Below are positions 1 to 6,631 of a stretch of 44,752 nucleotides of DNA, in pieces. The DNA comes from Gemmatimonadota bacterium. Lineage in GTDB: Bacteria > Gemmatimonadota > Gemmatimonadetes > Gemmatimonadales > Gemmatimonadaceae. The stretch lies in the NCBI GenBank assembly GCA_016871855.1, contig VHBQ01000017.1, positions 1 through 44,752 of the forward strand, given 5' to 3'. The stretch's first letter is position 1. Every line of letters starts with the position of its first letter. Made by a program: the position numbers and the translations under genes. Under the pieces are notes generated by a model. The model did not search any database. It was not told where the DNA came from and saw only the letters and a list, made by a program, of their open reading frames with translations.

Positions 1-940
1 CGCCGGGCGCGCCGCCGGCGGGCGCGGCGCCACCGGCGCCGCAGCCCGCGCCCAGCAAGCCGGTGATGGTCGTGGCCAGCGTCGCCGCCTTCGCGTAGTT
101 CACCTGCACGATCTGGCTGACGAGCGGTTCCTGCGCCTGGCGCGAGGCCAAGTTGGTGTAGCTGTCCACCGTGATGATGCCCGTGGTGTCCTCGACCGCG
201 GTGAGACCGGCCGAGGCAAGAATGGCGGCGAGCGCCACATCCCACGGCTTGTCCTTGATTTCCATGTAGCCGATCTTGGCGCTTGCCACGCCGGCGCCGG
301 CCACGATGGTCTTGTTGGCGAAGGCCGCGAACGAGGCGATGACGTCGCGAATCTCCGTGTCCCTCTCATAGGTGACGGTGATGCGCGGCTGTTCGAACGC
401 GGCGGGGGCGGCCGAGGGCACGGCGGCAGGCGCCGCGGCCGGTGCGGCGGCCGCTCCATTCGACACCGTCGGCGCGGCCGCTGCCGCTGTCTGCAGCGGC
501 GCCGGCGCGCCGGCGAGGTGCCAGGCCGCAAACTGGTCGGGTCCGCTAACGGCGATGCGCACGTCGCGCTCACCCCGAATCACAGTGTAGTCGCGCGGCC
601 CGTCGAGGTCGAGCACGAGCCGAACCACGTCGGGCTTGTACTGCGCGACGCGGAGGTTCGTGATCCCGCCGCGCGAGACCTTGTCGTAGAAGCGCGCCGG
701 CGCGGCGAGCGTTGCGCCGCGGAAATCCACGACGACGCGCCGCGGGTTGTTCAGCACGAAGTCGACGACGTCGACCGTCCCGTCGATGGCCACCACCACT
801 TCCGCGCGGCCGGCGGCCGGCACGACGCTGAGCGCCGTGACCGACGACGGTGCGCGCGGCGACTCCGGCGCGGCGGTGGCGCTTCGCGCGCCGACAGTCA
901 GCGCGGCCGTGATCGCGGCCAGCTGGAAGACTCGCCTCAT
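1..940 (-). CDS. pilQ: Type IV pilus secretin PilQ, N-terminal part (cut by window edge)
   Basis: Outer-membrane secretin through which the type IV pilus exits. The visible 313 codons give a signal peptide (MRRVFQLAAI...), an AMIN domain at about residues 35-130 (FVLNNPRRVVVDF, a peptidoglycan-binding fold usual at the PilQ N-terminus), an Ala/Pro linker at about 150-182, and a secretin N-domain at about 187-282 (DVIASFAAFANKTIV, then a VDSYTNLASRQ stretch). A Gly/Ala/Pro-rich stretch begins near residue 297 and runs off the edge; the pore domain lies outside the window. The ATG at 940 overlaps the pilP stop (ATGA), implying translational coupling as last visible gene of pilMNOPQ. The assignment rests on the AMIN and N-domain plus the pilMNOP context. 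Confidence 0.93.
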   Translation of the reverse strand, partial: MRRVFQLAAITAALTVGARSATAAPESPRAPSSVTALSVVPAAGRAEVVVAIDGTVDVVDFVLNNPRRVVVDFRGATLAAPARFYDKVSRGGITNLRVAQYKPDVVRLVLDLDGPRDYTVIRGERDVRIAVSGPDQFAAWHLAGAPAPLQTAAAAAPTVSNGAAAAPAAAPAAVPSAAPAAFEQPRITVTYERDTEIRDVIASFAAFANKTIVAGAGVASAKIGYMEIKDKPWDVALAAILASAGLTAVEDTTGIITVDSYTNLASRQAQEPLVSQIVQVNYAKAATLATTITGLLGAGCGAGGAAPAGGAPG

Positions 941-1575
941 GGCTTCCCCTTGGTCTGCTGGGTCTGCTGCTGGGTCAGCTTCAGCACTTCCTGCCGGCTG
1001 AACCCGTACTCGTCAATGGTCAACACGACTTCCTGCGGCTTGATCTGCGACACCTTGGCGCGCCCCAGCATCTGGCCGACCTTGGCGCGGTGCTGGTCGT
1101 TGGTGCTGACGTCGCGCATCACCGCCACGGAGTTGCGCCCGGCCGGGTCGTAGATGACGCCGACCAGCTTGAGGTCGGCGACGAGCGGCCGAATGGCGCC
1201 GGTCTCGATGGGTGACGCGAACGGATCGATCTCGCGCGCGACGTAGGTGAAGACCTCGCGCGCGAAGGTGATCTTGCTCGAGTCCTTCGCGGCGGGGGCC
1301 GGCGCAGCGCCCTTGGCCGGAGCCGCGACGGGCTTGGCCGCCTGCGGCGCGCTCTTAGCCTGCGGCGCTCCCGTGGCTGGCGCCTGCGCCGCGGGGGCGG
1401 GCTTGGCAGCGGCCGTGCCCTGCGACGCTGGATTCGCCGCCGCTGTCTGGGCGTTGGTGGCGGCGACGTTCTTGCGCGCCTGCTCGATGGGCTTGCTCAC
1501 CGACGGCGGCATCTGTGCCGACGCGATGGTCGCGCCGGCGAGGCAGAGGGCGAGGCTCCACACGGGACGCATCAT
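937..1575 (-). CDS. pilP: Type IV pilus inner-membrane-associated protein PilP
   Basis: Periplasmic alignment protein that links the PilN/PilO inner-membrane complex to the PilQ secretin. The 212-residue product starts MMRPVWSLALCLAGATIASAQ, a cleavable signal peptide; no clear lipobox cysteine is visible, although many PilP are lipoproteins. Residues about 35-100 are an Ala/Pro/Lys-rich linker. The C-terminal half (about 105-205) is the folded beta domain, with the family-like run DLKLVGVIYDPAGRNSVAVMRD and a QEVVLTIDEYGFSRQEVLKL end. It overlaps pilO by 4 nt upstream and pilQ by 4 nt downstream. Identity follows from size, the domain pattern and its place in pilMNOPQ. Confidence 0.93.
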   Translation of the reverse strand: MMRPVWSLALCLAGATIASAQMPPSVSKPIEQARKNVAATNAQTAAANPASQGTAAAKPAPAAQAPATGAPQAKSAPQAAKPVAAPAKGAAPAPAAKDSSKITFAREVFTYVAREIDPFASPIETGAIRPLVADLKLVGVIYDPAGRNSVAVMRDVSTNDQHRAKVGQMLGRAKVSQIKPQEVVLTIDEYGFSRQEVLKLTQQQTQQTKGKP

Positions 1576-2213
1576 CCCTTCCTCCCGGGCTTGGCCGCCG
1601 ACGCGCCGTTGCTCCCCTCGTCGGAGAGCGAGGTCTTCACGGCGTACGTCTGGATCGTGAAGCTCGCCTGGAGCTGCACGCGCGACGGGTCGGCGCGTCC
1701 GCTGGTCGCGCCCGGTGCGCCGGAGACCTGCAGCTGCAGCCCCAGCGGCGCCACGATGCGCGTCATCGAGCCAATGCCGGTGAGCAGCTGGCCGATCTCG
1801 TGGTACGTGCCGACGGCGCGGAGCCGGTATCGATAGGTGTCGAACTGCTCGCCCTGAATGACGGGCTCGGGTTCGATGTACGCGATGTCGAGCCCCACGC
1901 GCCGCGCGGCGGTGGAGACCTGCTCGAGCAGGGCGGGCACCTCATTGCCGGCGGGGACCAGCGTGCGCATCAACTCGAGGTTCGCGCGCAGGCGCTGCGA
2001 TTCCTCGCGAATGGACGCGACCGACCCGCGGGCGAGCTGCGCCTTGGCGCGCTGGTTGCCCGCGTCGAGCGAGTCCACGTGCACGGCGATCGTCGCCAGC
2101 GATTCCTGCTTCGGGGAGAAGACGAAGTACCAATACGCGCCCGCCCCGACCAAGCCAAGAAAGGCGAGGAAGAGGAGCGTCTGGTCGCGCTGGGACGTTG
2201 GCATTCCGGCCAT
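1572..2213 (-). CDS. pilO: Type IV pilus inner-membrane protein PilO
   Basis: Inner-membrane partner of PilN, with which it forms a periplasmic dimer of the alignment subcomplex. The 213-residue product has a short cytoplasmic N-terminus, one membrane helix at about 10-30 (TLLFLAFLGLVGAGAYWYFVF), a coiled-coil-prone segment at about 35-90 (Leu-rich, ending LRANLELMRTLVP), and a ferredoxin-like domain at about 95-195 (VPALLEQVSTAARRVGLDIAY, then YHEIGQLLTGIGSMTRIV). This arrangement is standard for PilO. The start lies only 2 nt past the pilN stop, and the stop overlaps the pilP ATG by 4 nt. Confidence 0.94.
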   Translation of the reverse strand: MAGMPTSQRDQTLLFLAFLGLVGAGAYWYFVFSPKQESLATIAVHVDSLDAGNQRAKAQLARGSVASIREESQRLRANLELMRTLVPAGNEVPALLEQVSTAARRVGLDIAYIEPEPVIQGEQFDTYRYRLRAVGTYHEIGQLLTGIGSMTRIVAPLGLQLQVSGAPGATSGRADPSRVQLQASFTIQTYAVKTSLSDEGSNGASAAKPGRKG

Positions 2214-2215
2214 GG

Positions 2216-2956
2216 CTACCTCACCGACACGGTGAACGGCACCGTGCGCAGCACCGACGGATCGGGCTTCTCGTACTGCACGTCGAGCCGGAACTCGGTG
2301 GCTTCCTTGCCCTGCTGCATCACCACGTCACTGCGCACCAGGGTCACGTTCTGCAGGAACGGCGACGCCTCGAGCGCCTTCATGAAGCGCGTCAGCGCCT
2401 GAATGTCCACCGTGTTCCCGACCAACTGGAGGGAGAGGACATTCTCGTCGGGGGCACTGGGGCCGGCGCCCTTCTTCGCGGTCGGCGCCGAGATGCCCGC
2501 CTGCACTTCGGGCGACTCGTTGGAGATCGCGCTGGTCTGCGTGACCGAACGCAGCCACACGTACGGCGGCAGGGCGCGGCTCACTTCGTCGAGGATGTGC
2601 GGCCAGACCAGGCGGGTGCCGTCGATGGCCGAGATCACCGCGATCTGCCGCTGCACGGAGTCGCGCTGCGCCGTGGCCTTCGTGCGCTCGGCGATGACCG
2701 ACGCGTAGCGCGTCGAATCCTGCACCGCCTTCTGCTCGCGCTCCGTCAGCGACGCTTCGCGGCTCGACTGATAGAACCACATGCCGCCGATGGCGGCGAG
2801 GCCGACGGTCACGCCGGCGACCGCCGAGATCATCCACGGGTCGCGGATGCGGGTGGTCAGGTCCTTCAGCGCATCCGTCAGGTTGGAGACGTTGAAGGAC
2901 GGACCGGTGCTCCGCGTCTTCTTTCGCGCGCCGGGGAGGAGGTTGATTTCAATCAT
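2216..2956 (-). CDS. pilN: Type IV pilus inner-membrane protein PilN
   Basis: Inner-membrane protein whose cytoplasmic N-terminal peptide docks into the actin-like PilM. The product starts MIEINLLPGARKK, the conserved INLLP PilM-binding motif, then has one membrane helix at about 45-65 (WMISAVAGVTVGLAAIGGMWFY), a coiled coil at about 70-110 and a periplasmic domain with the VWPHILDEVSRALPPYVWL signature. At 246 residues it is somewhat longer than many PilN. It lies 19 nt after pilM and 2 nt before pilO. Confidence 0.95.
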   Translation of the reverse strand: MIEINLLPGARKKTRSTGPSFNVSNLTDALKDLTTRIRDPWMISAVAGVTVGLAAIGGMWFYQSSREASLTEREQKAVQDSTRYASVIAERTKATAQRDSVQRQIAVISAIDGTRLVWPHILDEVSRALPPYVWLRSVTQTSAISNESPEVQAGISAPTAKKGAGPSAPDENVLSLQLVGNTVDIQALTRFMKALEASPFLQNVTLVRSDVVMQQGKEATEFRLDVQYEKPDPSVLRTVPFTVSVR

Positions 2957-2975
2957 GGTGCGCTCTGGACCCGGG

Positions 2976-4019
2976 TCAGGCGGGCTGACGCAGCGCCAAG
3001 CCGATGGGGAGCATCAGCAAGGGCGCCACCTCGTCCGTGACGAGCGGTTCGAAAGCCCCGTCGCGGACCCGCAGGTTGGCCAGAGGATTGGCCTGCTCGA
3101 CCTGCACGCGGAGCCGAGCCGCGAGCACGTCGGAGAGGCCGGGAATGCGCGAACCGCCGCCGCATACGTACACCGCGCGCATCGGCGCGGCGTTGCGCGA
3201 GGACGAGGCGAGGAACGCCACCGCGCGCTCGACACCCACCGCGATCTCCTCGCCGCGCCCTTCCAGCACGGCGTCGAGGTGCGGCGAGCGGTCATACCCC
3301 TCGAGGAGCTGCGACGCCTCGTCGGCGCCCAGGCCGCGCTCGCGCTGCAGGTCCTCGCGGAACCGGCGCGTGCCGAGCGACAGGTCGCGCGTCAGGATCG
3401 GCACGCCCTCGTCGAGGATGTTGATGTTCGTGACTTCGTGCCCGATGTTCACGAGTCCGACGACGCCCTGCATGGCGTCGGGGTAGCTCAGTTCGAAGGC
3501 GTTATGCAGCGCGAAGGCGTCGACGTCCACCACCGCGGGGTTGAGCCCCGCGTCGCCCAGGAGGCGCAGCTTCGCCTCGACGAGTTCGCGCTTGGCGGCG
3601 ACGAGCAGGACGCTCATCTCGGGCGCGTCGCCCGCGGGATCGAGGATCTGGAAGTCCAGTTCCACCGACTCCATGTCGAACGGCACGTGCTGTTCGGCCT
3701 CCCAGCGCATCAACTCGCGGGCCTGCTGCTCCTTCACGCGTTCGATCTGGATCTTCTTGATGATGACGTCGCGCCCGCCGACGGCGGCGACGACGTCCTT
3801 GGACGTGACCCCGGCCGCCTGCATCGTGGCCTGGATCGCGTCGGCGACGATCTGCGGATCCATCACTTCGCCCTCGACGATCGCGTCGGCGAGGAGCGGG
3901 GTGATGGCCACCTTGGTCAGTTCGGGCTCGGCGCGCGAATGGTCAATCACGGCCACCTTGACGAGGCCGGATCCGACATCGAGCCCTACTGAGGTCTTCT
4001 TGCGACCGAAGAGCGCCAT
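2976..4019 (-). CDS. pilM: Type IV pilus actin-like ATPase PilM
   Basis: Cytoplasmic actin-fold protein that binds PilN and couples the alignment complex to the pilus motor. The 347-residue product shows the phosphate-1 motif GLDVGSGLVKVAVIDHS at about 12-28, the segment GVVGLVNIGHEVTNINI at about 184-200 and the late adenosine-site motif VCGGGSRIPGLSDVLA at about 283-298. It is the first gene of pilMNOPQ; the 276 bp upstream carry no gene and should hold the operon promoter, although no convincing -35/-10 pair was found. The pilB, pilT, pilC and pilD genes are not in the window. Confidence 0.95.
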   Translation of the reverse strand: MALFGRKKTSVGLDVGSGLVKVAVIDHSRAEPELTKVAITPLLADAIVEGEVMDPQIVADAIQATMQAAGVTSKDVVAAVGGRDVIIKKIQIERVKEQQARELMRWEAEQHVPFDMESVELDFQILDPAGDAPEMSVLLVAAKRELVEAKLRLLGDAGLNPAVVDVDAFALHNAFELSYPDAMQGVVGLVNIGHEVTNINILDEGVPILTRDLSLGTRRFREDLQRERGLGADEASQLLEGYDRSPHLDAVLEGRGEEIAVGVERAVAFLASSSRNAAPMRAVYVCGGGSRIPGLSDVLAARLRVQVEQANPLANLRVRDGAFEPLVTDEVAPLLMLPIGLALRQPA

Positions 4020-4295
4020 CTGCGAACCGGCCCTCAGGCGAGAGTGCGATCAGACAACCGCCAACCAGGCGGCCCCTGACGATGGACGACGTGTTCGCGT
4101 GCTGGATCCGAAAACTTGCAGACGGCAACCGCACGCGGTCAGTAGTTGTAACCAGCGCAAATTGCTGGCTTGGCAAACGGTTACGCCAATTCAGCGACCT
4201 GCGGCGCATCCCCCTTCTCCGGACACGAAGGACCGGCGCGGGGAGGGTGCCGCCCCATTATCACGAGCGGGGGGAGTTAGGTAACAGCCGCGGGG
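4020..4295. other. Gene-free spacer between minor pilin genes and pilM
   Basis: This stretch of 276 bases separates the 3' end of the minor pilin cluster from pilM. Frames in it are short or clearly antisense shadows. It should hold the pilMNOPQ promoter on the minus strand. A TGGC-TTGC pair there resembles a sigma-54 site but its GG and GC are one base too far apart. No sigma-70 promoter or terminator could be supported. Confidence 0.4.
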
Positions 4296-4742
4296 TCACG
4301 GAGATGGCAGGACGACCCACGGCCTTGGGGCGAAAACGCGGAGGCGCGCCCCGCCGGCGCTATCGGGGACGATGGTCAGGAGTCCAGACCGCCGGGTGCG
4401 CGCCAGGACGCCGCGACTGCGCCACTCGGCAGTCACTTCTGCCAGCGCCAGCGAGGTCGAGGCCCGGGTCACCTGCCACGAGGCCACCGCGTCGCCCGCC
4501 GGCACGGCGCCGGAGGCGAGTACCGTGCCTGGGCTCCACGCCGTGTCCCCCAAGACGACGACGGAACCGCTGATTGCTGCCTGCGCGCCTGCGACGGCCG
4601 CGGCCAGCCCGGCATCCGCTTCGGCCATCCCCGCTCGACGGACCGCGACGAAGGCGCGCTGCGCGGCGATTGCGACCGACATCGCCATCAGCACGAGCGC
4701 AGCGAGCACGGCGGCGAGCGCGAATCCTCGCCGCCCCGTCAC
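4296..4742 (-). CDS. PilX/GspK-like minor pilin
   Basis: Small protein of 148 residues with a prepilin-type start: MTGRRG then FALAAVLAALVLMAMSVAIAA, a G/F cleavage site followed by one long hydrophobic helix. The residue at mature position 5 is Ala, not the usual Glu. Absence of Glu5 is known for GspK-type tip pseudopilins and some PilX proteins, so this may sit at the pilus tip. The rest resembles a short globular domain with no recognised motif. It is last in the pilV/W/X-like trio and its ATG overlaps the preceding stop (ATGA). Minor pilin is well supported; the exact subtype is inferred. Confidence 0.7.
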   Translation of the reverse strand: MTGRRGFALAAVLAALVLMAMSVAIAAQRAFVAVRRAGMAEADAGLAAAVAGAQAAISGSVVVLGDTAWSPGTVLASGAVPAGDAVASWQVTRASTSLALAEVTAEWRSRGVLARTRRSGLLTIVPDSAGGARLRVFAPRPWVVLPSP

Positions 4743-5494
4743 GGCGCCGCCCCCACGGGCACGCGCGCCATGCGTGTCGCGTCCTGTCCGCTGATCGTGG
4801 CGCGAACCCGGAGATCCAGCCGCAGCACGGCAACGCCGTCACCGGCTGCCTGTCGCAGGCGAAAGCCCCCCTCGGCGGGCGATCGCAGCGGACCGGCGAT
4901 GGGCTGCATCGCGCCACACACTGGGGTGCACAGCCGTTCGCCGAACCACCACTGGCCGTCGGAGGCGCGATATGGGGCCAGTCGCACCAAATACGACACG
5001 CGCACGGGGAGGAACATGGCCGGTGCGGTTGCGGGTACCGGGGCGGAGAGGGTCAGGCGTATTCCGCCCGCCGGGCAGCTGGGCGACGCACGCAGCGTCG
5101 CCACGGCGAGCACCGACGCCTTCCAGTCGACGCCGGACAGGGTGTCGAGCACCGCCACCGAGTCGCCCGCACGCGGTGCACTCCACCACGCGGGGTCGGC
5201 GGGGAGGGTGAGTCGAGCGGGTTCGGTCGCGCACGCCTTGGCTGTGCCACGAAGCAGCTGGAGTTGGAGGGCGGTGTCGGCGAGCAGTCGTGGAGGACCT
5301 ACGGCGCGACCGAGTTGGACGCGCAGAATGCGCGCGACGTCCAGCACGATCTGCTCGGCGCGCGCCGCGGCGTCACGCCGCTGCTGCGCGCGCCGGTGCT
5401 GCGTGAGGCCAGCGACAGCCACCGTCGTCACCACGCTGGCGAGCGCCAGCGCGACCACCAGCTCAGTGAGTCCAGTGCCGCTTCGCCGCGTCAC
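4739..5494 (-). CDS. PilW/GspJ-like minor pilin
   Basis: Prepilin-like protein of 251 residues. The start chosen is the GTG at 5494, because it overlaps the stop of the preceding gene (GTGA) and places the prepilin signal at the N-terminus; an upstream ATG at 5569 would bury that signal inside an extension. The signal reads VTRRSG then TGLTELVVALALASV, so cleavage after Gly6 puts Glu at mature position 5, followed by a helix of about 20 residues. The body is a long beta-rich-looking domain with several Cys (for example near GERLCTPVCGAM), typical of the larger PilW/GspJ pilins. Middle gene of the minor pilin trio. Confidence 0.75.
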   Translation of the reverse strand: MTRRSGTGLTELVVALALASVVTTVAVAGLTQHRRAQQRRDAAARAEQIVLDVARILRVQLGRAVGPPRLLADTALQLQLLRGTAKACATEPARLTLPADPAWWSAPRAGDSVAVLDTLSGVDWKASVLAVATLRASPSCPAGGIRLTLSAPVPATAPAMFLPVRVSYLVRLAPYRASDGQWWFGERLCTPVCGAMQPIAGPLRSPAEGGFRLRQAAGDGVAVLRLDLRVRATISGQDATRMARVPVGAAP

Positions 5495-5835
5495 GGCCGG
5501 CACGCCACGGCGAGGCTCCACCGTCGGCTGAGCGCCGGGCGCGCCGGCACCGCGATGGAATCGTCCCAAAGCAGGATCCCGTCACCGGGGCGGACGCGCC
5601 AGGTCTCGTGGATTCCCTCGGTGGCGGCGACCCCGCCACGCGCCTCGCCGCACGGAAGGCCGGACAACGAATCGAGTCGCGCGGCCAGCGCCGCCGCCGC
5701 CGTCAGCCGCAGCCGTGCGCTGCCTTCGAGCCGCGCGATCGCCGCAGCGGCGCGTGCGTAGGCGGCGATCCCAACCCCCAGGAGCATCAGGGCAACGATC
5801 AGCTCGACCAAGGTGAACGCATGGCGCGGGCGCAT
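5491..5835 (-). CDS. PilV/GspI-like minor pilin
   Basis: Prepilin of 114 residues: MRPRHA then FTLVELIVALMLLGVGIAAYARAAA, with Glu at mature position 5 and a hydrophobic helix. The residue before the cleavage site is Ala instead of the near-invariant Gly. The remainder is short, with two Cys. It is the first gene after the terminator that follows the major pilin gene, and its stop overlaps the next GTG. The three genes (PilV-, PilW-, PilX-like) probably form the priming or tip complex of the pilus. Confidence 0.78.
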   Translation of the reverse strand: MRPRHAFTLVELIVALMLLGVGIAAYARAAAAIARLEGSARLRLTAAAALAARLDSLSGLPCGEARGGVAATEGIHETWRVRPGDGILLWDDSIAVPARPALSRRWSLAVACRP

Positions 5836-5914
5836 GCGCCGAGTGTACGCGGCGCGACTCCTACCGCATCACCATTTCGTGACGGCGCGCAGCGAATCAT
5901 CGCGCCTTAACGCC

Positions 5915-5942
5915 GATGGGCCGGGATCGCTCCCGGCCCATC
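5915..5942 (-). terminator. Hairpin terminator after the major pilin gene
   Basis: A perfect 12-bp inverted repeat (GATGGGCCGGGA / TCCCGGCCCATC) with a 4-nt loop lies 22 nt past the pilin stop codon. There is only a weak T-run on the minus strand, so it may act as a transcript-stabilising or attenuating hairpin that lowers expression of the minor pilin genes relative to the major pilin. Confidence 0.7.
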
Positions 5943-5963
5943 GTGTCAGCTCAGACGCTCAGG

Positions 5964-6338
5964 TCAGTTGCAAACCGGCTCGCCTTCATTCGTCGCGGTG
6001 CCGCCCACCGAGATGGCGCAGGTCTTCGTCGTCGACGCATGGCCGGCCGAGGCAGACCAACCCGTCGCCGTCACCGTGCCGATCGTGACCGTCACGCCGC
6101 TCGACGCCTTGTAGTTGGTGCCGAGGGTCGTGGTCGACGAAGCGTACGTGCTGTTGTTGTCCGAGAAGTAGGCTTCCTGCGCAGTGACGAGATTGCGGAG
6201 GTCCGACTTCATCGAGGCCACATACGCCTTTTCCTTCGTGTTCGCGAACTTCGGGATCGCGATCGCGGCAAGAATGCCGATGATGACGACGACGATCAGA
6301 AGCTCGATCAGGGTGAAGCCCTTCTTGCTCGAAAGCAT
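5964..6338 (-). CDS. pilA: Major type IV pilin (PilA-like)
   Basis: Structural pilus subunit of 124 residues. The class IVa-type leader is MLSSKKG, cleaved before FTLIELLIVVVIIGILAAIA, with Glu at mature position 5 and the classic hydrophobic alpha-1 helix, then KSDLRNLVTAQEAYF, a common pilin alpha-1 continuation. The globular part is short and very rich in Ser and Thr (STYASSTTTLGTNY, a SASAGHASTTKTC segment), with a cysteine pair near the C-terminus that would form the D-loop disulphide. A sigma-54 promoter lies about 90 nt upstream and pilS-pilR sit a few genes away, so PilR-sigma54 control is likely. The Ser/Thr content next to glycosylation genes suggests O-glycosylation (inference). 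Confidence 0.93.
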   Translation of the reverse strand: MLSSKKGFTLIELLIVVVIIGILAAIAIPKFANTKEKAYVASMKSDLRNLVTAQEAYFSDNNSTYASSTTTLGTNYKASSGVTVTIGTVTATGWSASAGHASTTKTCAISVGGTATNEGEPVCN

Positions 6339-6424
6339 TCGCGGAGTCTCCAGCGCGAGGGTTGAAAAACGGCGCCGCGCACGGCGCTGCGAACGGACGG
6401 TCCTGTTTGGCAGATGGCAACATA

Positions 6425-6440
6425 CGCAATTGCCCTGCCA
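6425..6440 (-). promoter_or_regulatory. Sigma-54 promoter of the pilin gene
   Basis: On the minus strand the sequence TGGCAGGGCAATTGCG matches the -24/-12 consensus TGGCACG-N4-TTGC with the required 10 nt between GG and GC. Transcription would begin near 6414, giving a leader of about 75 nt before the pilin ATG at 6338. The upstream stretch 6450-6545 is clearly more AT-rich than its surroundings and is a plausible place for PilR binding sites; none was identified. Confidence 0.85.
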
Positions 6441-6631
6441 CGCATCAAGCGGTCGTGTAAGACGTTTTATTACAACAGATTACGAAACTGCTGCAGGCGA
6501 GTGCTGTGTCTCGATTATCGGCGGTTTGCGGTAGAATTCCGCAGAACGCCAGCTGGCTGGATCTGTCCTAGTGTACAAATACGGAACGGCCGTTCTGGTT
6601 CTGGTCGCCAAGCACCCGGTGGCGCGGCCCA

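Noticed and set aside
518..1153. A 211-codon plus-strand frame over pilQ and pilP.
   Set aside because: It is antisense to two well-recognised pilus genes.
4150..4190. A TGGC...TTGC pair before pilM resembling a sigma-54 promoter.
   Set aside because: The GG to GC distance is 11 rather than 10 nt, and the surrounding bases do not match.
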